Assembly: GCA_024278755.1 (NCBI GenBank)
Contig: JAJRSO010000019.1
Span: 31,109 to 95,108, forward strand
Direction: 5' to 3'
From: Calditrichota bacterium
GTDB lineage: Bacteria; Calditrichota; Calditrichia; Calditrichales; Calditrichaceae
Length of the DNA stretch: 64,000 bases
Below are positions 24,189 through 31,190 of this stretch, in pieces. The first letter of the stretch is position 1. Each line of letters begins with the position of its first letter. The translations under genes were made by a program, and so were the position numbers. The notes under the pieces are model-generated. The model saw nothing but the letters and a program-made list of their open reading frames with translations. It was not told where the DNA came from and did not search any database.

Positions 24189-24956
24189 ATGTCCGAACAA
24201 AAAATAGAACGCCTGCTGCACATTATGAAACGGCTGCGAAAAGACTGCCCCTGGGATGCTGTTCAAACACATGATTCCTTAAAACCCTATCTTCTCGAGG
24301 AAGCGTATGAGGTGCTGGAAACCATTGATGATAAAAACTACGATTTGCTGGCAAAAGAATTAGGAGATTTATTACTGCAAATTGTCTTTCACAGCGAATT
24401 GGCTTCCGAAGCCGGGCAGTTTACTTTTAATGATGTCATCGATAAAATTTCCCATAAATTAGTCGAACGTCATCCCCATGTGTTCGAAAAACAAAAAGCA
24501 CACTCCGCCGCCGATGTGCAAAGCAATTGGGAGCAATCCAAATTAAAGAGCGAAAACAGAAAATCTCTGCTCGAAGGCCTTCCAAAATCCATGCCTGCAT
24601 TATTAAGCGCTCAAAGGCTTCAGGAAAAGGCCGCCAGCGTTGGGTTTGAATGGGAAGAAATCGAATCCGTTTTTGAAAAAGTACGGGAAGAGTTGGAAGA
24701 ATTTCAAGAAGCCTATCATCAGAATGATGCCGCAAAAATCCGGGAAGAATTCGGAGATGTTTTATTTGCCTTGGTCAATCTTGGCCGCTTTTTAAATGTA
24801 AATGCCGAGGACGCCTGCCGCCAAACCAATGCAAAATTTATCCGTCGTTTTCAATACATCGAAAAGAAATACAACGGTAATCCCGGAGCAATGAAAAAAG
24901 CAAGCCTCGAAGAATTGGATGCCGTTTGGAATGAAGCAAAAAAACAGGGTATTTAA
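24189..24956 (+). CDS. mazG: MazG nucleoside triphosphate pyrophosphohydrolase
   Basis: House-cleaning all-alpha NTP pyrophosphatase hydrolysing (d)NTPs to NMP and pyrophosphate. Two MazG domains are visible. The first has RKDCPWDAVQTHDSLKPYLLEEAYEVLE with the EExxE-type metal site and downstream KELGDLLLQIVFHS. The second has REELEEFQEAYHQ and REEFGDVLFALVNLGRF. 255 residues is standard. The frame is open upstream to 24039 but overlaps the FAH gene. AAGGAAAC before the ATG at 24189 fixes the start. Its TAA overlaps the next ATG by one base. Confidence 0.94.
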   Translation: MSEQKIERLLHIMKRLRKDCPWDAVQTHDSLKPYLLEEAYEVLETIDDKNYDLLAKELGDLLLQIVFHSELASEAGQFTFNDVIDKISHKLVERHPHVFEKQKAHSAADVQSNWEQSKLKSENRKSLLEGLPKSMPALLSAQRLQEKAASVGFEWEEIESVFEKVREELEEFQEAYHQNDAAKIREEFGDVLFALVNLGRFLNVNAEDACRQTNAKFIRRFQYIEKKYNGNPGAMKKASLEELDAVWNEAKKQGI

Positions 24957-25984
24957 TGGACTATTTAGAATTTATAAAAACGTGTGCCGATGCGGAAGCG
25001 CTGGCGCTCAATACGGCTGATTTTTTACAAACACATATCGGGGCAAAAAATTTTGTCTTAATCCGGAATAAACGTTCCATTAACCCGTTCAGTCTGTTAA
25101 TTCGTTCGGAAGATACTTTTAATTTTGAGCAATGGAAAAAATCGCTCTCCGGTAAATCCATCTCCCCGCTTGCCGGACAAGCTGTTTTAGAACAGGGACT
25201 TTACTATTTTTTTCCTGAAGCCGATTACGAAAATGATCCTTTTTGTTTTTTTGTTTTTTTCAGAGAGCCCAATGCCCAAACCCAAAGGATTATGAATCAA
25301 TGGAGTCATGTCACAGCCTTGTTAACCAGGGTAATTTTCCGAACCACTAAAAAAACAGAAATCGAACAAGGAACCCTTGTTTCACAAATTTTACACGATA
25401 TAAACACTCTTATTGCTTTTCAAGAGCCGGAAGCCATCGACCCGGACAGTCACGCACGAATTGAATACCAAAAAAAGGTCAACGAAGACCTGCTTTTTTA
25501 TATACGACCATTGGAAATATTGCCATTTAAAGTTTCCGTTGAACAACTCATTGAATCATCTCTGCAATTTACCGAACTGAAGAAAGACAATTTTTTACTA
25601 ACGATTTCAGCCGATCCGGCCGAGATTACAATTGATGTTGAATTATTTTCAAAAGCCTTTAATGAAATAATTTTTAACGCTGTCAGGGCAAGCAAACTTA
25701 CTTTATCAAAAATTAAAATCACCGTTGAGCTACTTTCATCGGTTTCTCCGTTTGTTTCGTTTAACTGGCTGCAAATTACGGTAACCGATAACGGCCCGGG
25801 AATTAGCCCAGATTATAGGGAACATATCTATGAACCTTTTTTTACTACACAGAAAGCAGACGGACATAGCGGTTTTGGCTTAACAAATGCCAAAAAAATC
25901 ATTACGGCTCTAAACGGATTTTTACAAATAAATTCCGTAAAAGGACAGGGTACGGAAGTTAAAATGTTTCTACCCATATTATGA
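24956..25984 (+). CDS. Soluble sensor histidine kinase
   Basis: Cytoplasmic histidine kinase of 342 residues with no membrane segment. The N-terminal 130 residues look like a GAF-type sensor (not certain). A short dimerisation region has LVSQILHDINTLIAF, where His147 is the likely phosphorylated residue. A HATPase domain follows, with NEIIFNAVRASK (N box), VTDNGPGISPDYREHIYEPFFTTQ (G1/F boxes) and GHSGFGLTNAKKIITALNG (G2). The ATG overlaps the mazG stop as TAATG, and the TGA overlaps the regulator start as ATGA. That makes it the cognate kinase of the following NtrC-type regulator. The signal sensed is unknown. Confidence 0.9.
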   Translation: MDYLEFIKTCADAEALALNTADFLQTHIGAKNFVLIRNKRSINPFSLLIRSEDTFNFEQWKKSLSGKSISPLAGQAVLEQGLYYFFPEADYENDPFCFFVFFREPNAQTQRIMNQWSHVTALLTRVIFRTTKKTEIEQGTLVSQILHDINTLIAFQEPEAIDPDSHARIEYQKKVNEDLLFYIRPLEILPFKVSVEQLIESSLQFTELKKDNFLLTISADPAEITIDVELFSKAFNEIIFNAVRASKLTLSKIKITVELLSSVSPFVSFNWLQITVTDNGPGISPDYREHIYEPFFTTQKADGHSGFGLTNAKKIITALNGFLQINSVKGQGTEVKMFLPIL

Positions 25985-27324
25985 AAAATCAAAAAATACT
26001 CATTATTGAAGATAATATTGTTTGGCAGCAAAGCTTCCGCAAATGGCTGGGTAAAAATTATTTGTACGAATTTGCCGCCGATAAGGAAAAAGCACAGCAG
26101 GTTTTTACCCGTTTTTTACCGGATATTGTTTTGCTCGACCTTGGACTTCCTAAAATTGAGCAGGGATTGGAAGTGCTTGATTTTATAATCAGCCGAAGAA
26201 CCGATGCTAAGATTATTGTAATTACCGCCTCGCAGGATCATCAAAATGCGCTGGAAGCTCAAAAACGCGGCGCCTCTTCCTATTTTTTTAAAAGTGAAAA
26301 CATTAAAGAAGAGCTTCCCCTTTCCGTCAAACGCGCCTTACAGATGCAAAGCCTGGAACGGGAGAATTTAAGTCTGCGCAAAAAACTTACCGACACCCTC
26401 TCGTTTGACGGTATTATTTCCGTTAGTAGGCAAATGCAAAACATTTTACGTCTCTCGGAACAAATTCGTAACACAGGTGAACCCGTTTTACTCACAGGTG
26501 AATCCGGCGTCGGAAAAGAGGTTATCGCCCGGCATATCCATAACCGCAGTAAGTTTTCCGATAAACCGTTTATTGCCATTAATGCGGCTGCGCTTCCCGA
26601 GAACCTATTAGAAAACGAATTGTTCGGCCATGAAAAAGGCGCCTATACCGGAGCTCATGAATTAAAAAAGGGACAGTTTGAATTGGTAAACGGCGGTACT
26701 CTGTTTTTAGACGAAATTGGAGAACTTCCTCCAACCATTCAGGCAAAGCTTTTACGTGTTCTTCAGGATAAAACATTTTACCGTCTTGGAGGAACGAAAG
26801 AATTGAAAGCGGCTTTTCGTCTTGTTACAGCTACCAACAGAGATTTAAGTGAAGAAGTGAAACATGGGCGCTTTCGTGAAGATTTATTTTATCGTTTAAA
26901 TGTCATTCCGATGCGCATTCCTCCTTTGCGGGAACGCCCGGACGATATTCCGGCTCTAATCAATTATTTTGCTACACGTTACTGTAGCACAAACAATATT
27001 TCCCTGCCGCGTATCGAACCTTCCTTAGTGGCCTATTTGTCACGCTTGCAATGGAAAGGTAATGTACGGCAGTTGGAAAATACACTCATCCGGATGCTGG
27101 TTCTCGAGCACAAAACACTTACTATTAAGGATTTGCCGGAGCAAATTATTGAGGAAGAAAACGCCTTCATGCAAAACGCCTTAAGTACAAAACTTACCTT
27201 AGAAGAAATGACCCGTTTATACGTAAACCTTGTTTATGAACATTCCGGAAAAAATAAAAAAGAAGCCTGTGCTTTTTTGAATATCAATTACCGCACCCTG
27301 CATAGCCGTCTCAAAAAAGAATAA
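25981..27324 (+). CDS. Sigma-54-dependent response regulator (NtrC family)
   Basis: Two-component activator of sigma-54 promoters, 447 residues. The receiver domain (about 1-120) has acidic pocket Glu10/Asp11 and phospho-acceptor Asp53 in DIVLLDLGLP. The AAA+ domain (about 145-375) has Walker A GESGVGKE, a sigma-54 contact loop GAYTGA (a natural variant of GAFTGA) and Walker B GTLFLDEIGELP. The C-terminal Fis-type helix-turn-helix ends in KNKKEACAFLNINYRTLHSRL. It overlaps its kinase by four bases. A good -24/-12 promoter lies 140 bases downstream, before the next small gene, which is the obvious candidate target. Confidence 0.96.
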   Translation: MKNQKILIIEDNIVWQQSFRKWLGKNYLYEFAADKEKAQQVFTRFLPDIVLLDLGLPKIEQGLEVLDFIISRRTDAKIIVITASQDHQNALEAQKRGASSYFFKSENIKEELPLSVKRALQMQSLERENLSLRKKLTDTLSFDGIISVSRQMQNILRLSEQIRNTGEPVLLTGESGVGKEVIARHIHNRSKFSDKPFIAINAAALPENLLENELFGHEKGAYTGAHELKKGQFELVNGGTLFLDEIGELPPTIQAKLLRVLQDKTFYRLGGTKELKAAFRLVTATNRDLSEEVKHGRFREDLFYRLNVIPMRIPPLRERPDDIPALINYFATRYCSTNNISLPRIEPSLVAYLSRLQWKGNVRQLENTLIRMLVLEHKTLTIKDLPEQIIEEENAFMQNALSTKLTLEEMTRLYVNLVYEHSGKNKKEACAFLNINYRTLHSRLKKE

Positions 27325-27461
27325 TTGTAAAAAATACAACCGCCGCTTTTTAATAATTGCATATTCTGCAATCTATCCCTGAGATTACCTTCTACTTCCT
27401 TGTTTTTACTAATCTTATGGCTTTTTACACACAACCTGTTGTTTTTAAAACGTTTATGTGC

Positions 27462-27476
27462 TGGCACAATACTTGT
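27462..27476 (+). promoter_or_regulatory. Sigma-54 (-24/-12) promoter
   Basis: TGGCAC at 27462-27467, five bases, then TTGT at 27473-27476. This matches the consensus TGGCAC-N5-TTGC apart from the final base of the -12 box. Transcription would start near 27487, about 25 bases before the ATG of the 71-residue gene. It follows directly after an NtrC-family regulator, which strengthens the call. Confidence 0.8.
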
Positions 27477-27511
27477 AAGAATAAAAATAGTAACCAACCA
27501 GGAGCGAGCAA

Positions 27512-27727
27512 ATGTCTTTTCAGAATATCCTAAACGGCAATCTTAAAATAACTTCGATGGATGATGAACTCGGAAGAAGATATTACAGCATTAAGCTAAC
27601 CTTTTCCGACAATGATGTTTTAGCGGTTTATCGAAATAGTATGGACGAGCTTGTTACAGAACTACCAAACATTCTCTCTTCCGCTATTCAGGCAAGGATT
27701 TTAACGGACGATCGTCTCGTCAATTAA
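27512..27727 (+). CDS. Small conserved-looking hypothetical protein behind sigma-54 promoter
   Basis: 71 residues, no recognised domain, no signal peptide and no Cys. The pattern suggests a short beta-hairpin start (LKITSMDDELGRRYYSIKLTFSDND) followed by an amphipathic helix (SMDELVTELPNILSSAIQARI). CCAGGAG lies seven bases upstream of the ATG, so it is very probably translated. It is preceded by a -24/-12 promoter and followed 13 bases later by a degenerate receiver-domain gene with its own GGGAGGAAAG ribosome site. This suggests a two-gene regulon of the adjacent NtrC-type regulator. Confidence 0.7.
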   Translation: MSFQNILNGNLKITSMDDELGRRYYSIKLTFSDNDVLAVYRNSMDELVTELPNILSSAIQARILTDDRLVN

Positions 27728-27740
27728 TCAGGGAGGAAAG

Positions 27741-28127
27741 ATGAAGATTTTTATCTGCGAACAAGATCCATACCGTGCCAAGCTAATGCATGATATTCTC
27801 TCTGTTTATAATTACAAAATTGTTACCGTTGGTAGCCGGAGTGATTTTTTCCGCAAAGCACAAACACAAAAACCGGCTATTATCGTTATAAACGAAATGT
27901 TTGCTCAGCATTCCGGTAATGAAATGCTAAGCCTCATGCGTAAAGATCCGCAAACCGCCGACATTCCGGTCATTTTTATTTACGGCGATACGCCTGTGGA
28001 ACAGCAGTTAAACCAATATCAATTTGATAACCTCACCGAAATTGTGCACGAACCGGTTAAAATTAAAAATCTGAGGCATTATATTGATCGTTGGACAACT
28101 TTAAGAAGTTTATATATAAAGCATTAA
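27741..28127 (+). CDS. Degenerate receiver (CheY-like) domain protein
   Basis: 128-residue stand-alone receiver-fold protein. The N-terminal acidic pocket is partly kept (FICEQDPYRAK, Glu7 and Asp9). The phospho-acceptor position in the third strand is Asn51 (PAIIVINEMF), and the usual Lys-Pro at the fifth strand reads HEPVKI. It therefore should not be phosphorylated in the normal way and is better seen as a protein-interaction pseudo-receiver. GGAGG lies just upstream. It is cotranscribed with the preceding 71-residue gene under a sigma-54 promoter. It might titrate or modulate the kinase/regulator pair; that is inference. Confidence 0.8.
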   Translation: MKIFICEQDPYRAKLMHDILSVYNYKIVTVGSRSDFFRKAQTQKPAIIVINEMFAQHSGNEMLSLMRKDPQTADIPVIFIYGDTPVEQQLNQYQFDNLTEIVHEPVKIKNLRHYIDRWTTLRSLYIKH

Positions 28128-28131
28128 AATT

Positions 28132-28224
28132 ATGGAATGGTTATATTTTACAATACAAATACTTCTCGCGGCCCTATGGTTAATATTTAAAGGAACCAGT
28201 ATCAAGGATGATGTTTTATTCTAG
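28132..28224 (+). CDS. Possible 30-residue membrane peptide
   Basis: Starts five bases after the pseudo-receiver stop. It encodes a short peptide with one hydrophobic helix (residues about 3-18, Trp/Leu/Ile/Ala-rich) and a Lys/Asp tail, ending in TAG. There is no good Shine-Dalgarno sequence; translation could only come by coupling to the gene before it. Weakly supported. Confidence 0.25.
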   Translation: MEWLYFTIQILLAALWLIFKGTSIKDDVLF

Positions 28225-28256
28225 CATCATAGGGAATTCGTATCATGGATGATTTT

Positions 28257-28292
28257 AAAGGCTTTTCTGTTAAAACAGAAAAGCCTTTTTTT
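28257..28292. terminator. Strong bidirectional intrinsic terminator
   Basis: A 15-bp perfect stem (AAAGGCTTTTCTGTT at 28257-28271 with AACAGAAAAGCCTTT at 28274-28288) with a two-base loop, and T/A runs on both sides. It separates the plus-strand sigma-54 unit from the convergent minus-strand surface operon. Confidence 0.93.
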
Positions 28293-29901
28293 ATTTCTTT
28301 TTCCAGCGGCCGTCAATTTGTATTCTTAACGGACTATTTGTTCTTATATATTCAGCAACAGCATCCCGGATAAGAATTTTTGTATTTTCAAATCGCTCCT
28401 CCGACAAAAAAGCCAGCTTTGTCATTCCGCTGTTTCCTTCGGCCAGATAAGTTGTTGTTGCAATCTTGTATATGTGCGTTTCGTCCACAGGCTTTCCGTC
28501 TATGGTAAAGCGGACTATTTTATTACCATCCTGTCCTTTACTATCATACACCACGCGCCCACCGGAAATCGCCAATCCGGAGAAAGAACCGTAGACGCTT
28601 GTCTCCATCAGTTCCTTTAACAGCTTTCCGGAAACGGTGACCAGAACAATCTCATTGCCAAACGGAAAGACGCCCGCCAAATCTCTTGGGGTAATCGGAC
28701 CGATGGCTAAATCGCGGCGCATACCGCTAAAATTATTAAAGGCAAAATCGGCCTTAACGGCGCTTAGCATGGCATCACACATCAAATCACCCATGGGCGA
28801 TTCGCCTCGCCCGCTACGATTTAATGTATTTCGGGTTACTCCAAGAACCGTATCAAAATCCGGACTGAATTTTTGCTTTAACGCAGCAATGGAATCGGCC
28901 ATTTCCGCATCCGGCCAATACTCGTCCTGGCTCAACAACAGCAAGCCGCCGCTCTTGGACGGAAGCGTATACCCACTTAGTCTTTTCGCTTCCCTGTCCA
29001 TATGCAAAACAGCCATTCCCAGATTACCGCCGCTTGCGTAGTTTTGAAAACAGAGCGTATGGTTCACCGGATCTTCCCAGGGCTGCTGATACCCCTTATT
29101 AAATCCACCGGAAATTAAAATATCGATACCCGGAACAAAACGGGCAAGTTCCATAGTTGTCACATACGATTGTTTCTTAATCTCCTGTTTCTCTTCTTCC
29201 TTAATAACGTTGTACTCTTCCTGAGCATCATAGGGTAAACCGAGATATGCTAAAGCAATGATTAAATCAACGCCCTCTTTTTTAAGAGCGGAAATCGCAT
29301 TTTTTGCCGCTGAAATTTCCGGAGTAAATTGCAGACCAGCCACATTACTTGTATCATCCGCTTGTTCTGCCGACTTGGAAATTATCCCGAATATGCCTAT
29401 TCTGAGCCCGCCTTTTTCGAGGATATAATATGGTTTTACAGGAGCCGGAACAGTATCGGTGGCGGTGTCTAACAAATTGGCTGCAACAATTGGGAAATGA
29501 GCTTTTTGAGCCAAAAATTCGATATTGTCTTTCCCAAAATTAAAATCGTTATTGCCCAGAACCATGGCGTCATATCCGGCCATATTCATATATTTAATTA
29601 TGGCCTCGCCTTTAGAAGCCGTGCCAATTTGAACAGCGCCTGAAAAAATATTCCCGCCATCCAGCAGCAAAACAATATCCCCGTTTTTTTCAGCCTGGAT
29701 GCGCGTCTTTTTCAGGACGCCTTGCGCCGCCGCGCCTCCTCCCAAAACCGGGGGGAAGTTGGGATTCATATAATACGCTTTTTGCACTTCGATACCGCCG
29801 CGCAGATCGTTGGTATAAAACAGATAGATATTCTGCTGTTTTTAGGAAGCAAAAAGAGCGCCGGCAAATAAAAGAAACAAGAATCTAGAAAATACTTTCA
29901 T
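28291..29901 (-). CDS. 5'-nucleotidase/UshA-like protein, interrupted by in-frame TAA, active-site residues lost
   Basis: Last gene of the surface operon. The ATG at 29901 overlaps the upstream stop as TAATG and begins a good signal peptide (residues 1-19). An in-frame TAA at codon 20 (29844-29842) breaks the frame, after which it stays open to 28291. The downstream frame has a calcineurin-type metallophosphatase domain and a well-conserved 5'-nucleotidase C-terminal domain (ESPMGDLMCDAM, NFSGMRRDL, VFPFGNEIVLVTVSG, EGNSGM). Most metal ligands of UshA are replaced: TNDLRGG for TNDxHG, DGGN for GD, GNND for GNHE, SGGFNKG for GGHSH. A first start inside the open part would be the GTG at 29787, which lacks a signal peptide. 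It may bind nucleotides without cleaving them, or be a decaying gene. Confidence 0.7.
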
Positions 29902-31178
29902 TATTTTACCCCACCCCAGGTGTAGTTAAAATCGATACGCAGAAAATACTGCGTTACATCCACCCGGTCGCTGTCGGAACGGTCACCAAGCCCATAAATA
30001 GAATCGGCAAAATAATCATCCTGATAATATTGCATGGATGAGATGCCGCCGGCAATATCTACTTTAACATTTTGTACTTCAAAACCGGACCCGATGGTCA
30101 GCACGGTTCGGCTGAAATCCTTACTTTCCCGCAGAGTCCCAAAGAGAAACCCAACTCTAAGCGGAACTTTGTCGAAAAACAGGTGCTCGACGCCGGTGTG
30201 AATGGTATAGGTATCCTGAAAACGGGTCGGGTTTTTGCTATCATCAAAAGCGCTCCAGAAATCATATACAATATCAAATGATATTTTAGCCGCCAGCGCA
30301 TTTACAAAGCGGTATTCCAATCCGGCTCCCAACCGTGCAGGATAAGTAAGCGTTTGTGAAAATGTTGTTGTATCGGAAGAAGAGGAGTGCCTGTTTTTAA
30401 ATGCGACCGCATACGGTAACCGTGCAGAGAATCCTAAAGCCAGGTGTTCGTTATACGTATAACTTACCCCAACGGAAGTGGTAAGCGGCAGGCCGTCTAA
30501 TTCTTTTATCAGGTATTCCCGGCTGGCTGCATCCATTACATTTGTATATTTTGGATCGATATTCATAACGGAATCTATTTCACCGCTTAAAAAACCGATT
30601 TGCAAACCGGCTGAGAGGTTATCTGTAATTTCATACGCCGCCGCTACCGCTGTCTGATATAAAAAACCGTTTTGAACAACCGAATTATATCCCAACAGAA
30701 CATCGCTTTTATTCACCGGATCGCGCACTTCTTCTTTATAATCATACTGCATATCTTTAAATGGCAGAACGCTTGCCGCAAAGGTAAATTCTTTTAAAAA
30801 TGAAAGCGACGAACGCATAATCACGGTTCCCTGAAAACGGTTATACCAGTGTTCATTGTAGGTATACGAACCGTAATCATTAAAACCGACAAAAGAATCA
30901 TAATACGGAAAAGAACGGTCTTCACTGATTTTTGTTAAATTCAATCCGGTCTGAAACTGAACGGCGCCATTTGCAGCGCTCAGCAGAGCCGGGTTTAGCG
31001 AAGCCGCATTAAAAACATTGCCGCCGGCAATCCCTGCGCCGCCAAGGCCAAGTATTCGGGCATTGGTAAACAAGATATCATCGCCATAGCGCATTTTCAT
31101 CTGGTTAAAATCGGCCCGCTGGGCAAAAGCCGCTGTCGAGCTTATTATAATTACTAATAAAACCTTTATTAATTTCAT
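29901..31178 (-). CDS. Outer-membrane beta-barrel protein, PorV/FadL-like
   Basis: 425 residues with a signal peptide (1-19). The early motif NARILGLGGAGIAGGNVFNAASLNPALLSAANG resembles the N-terminal plug region of the OmpP1/FadL/PorV group (a conserved N-x-A-x-x-x-N-P-A-x-L). The rest alternates hydrophobic and polar strands to a terminal strand FLRIDFNYTWGG. Its product probably forms a channel or a surface assembly partner in the outer membrane. It starts 12 bases after the HHH-barrel gene and its TAA overlaps the ATG of the nucleotidase-like gene, so it is cotranscribed. The ligand is unknown. Confidence 0.8.
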   Translation of the reverse strand: MKLIKVLLVIIISSTAAFAQRADFNQMKMRYGDDILFTNARILGLGGAGIAGGNVFNAASLNPALLSAANGAVQFQTGLNLTKISEDRSFPYYDSFVGFNDYGSYTYNEHWYNRFQGTVIMRSSLSFLKEFTFAASVLPFKDMQYDYKEEVRDPVNKSDVLLGYNSVVQNGFLYQTAVAAAYEITDNLSAGLQIGFLSGEIDSVMNIDPKYTNVMDAASREYLIKELDGLPLTTSVGVSYTYNEHLALGFSARLPYAVAFKNRHSSSSDTTTFSQTLTYPARLGAGLEYRFVNALAAKISFDIVYDFWSAFDDSKNPTRFQDTYTIHTGVEHLFFDKVPLRVGFLFGTLRESKDFSRTVLTIGSGFEVQNVKVDIAGGISSMQYYQDDYFADSIYGLGDRSDSDRVDVTQYFLRIDFNYTWGGVK

Positions 31179-31190
31179 TCTATCCCTCGG

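Noticed and set aside
27741..28127. Ordinary CheY-like response regulator
   Set aside because: The phospho-acceptor Asp is Asn and the Lys-Pro motif is missing, so it is called a degenerate receiver.
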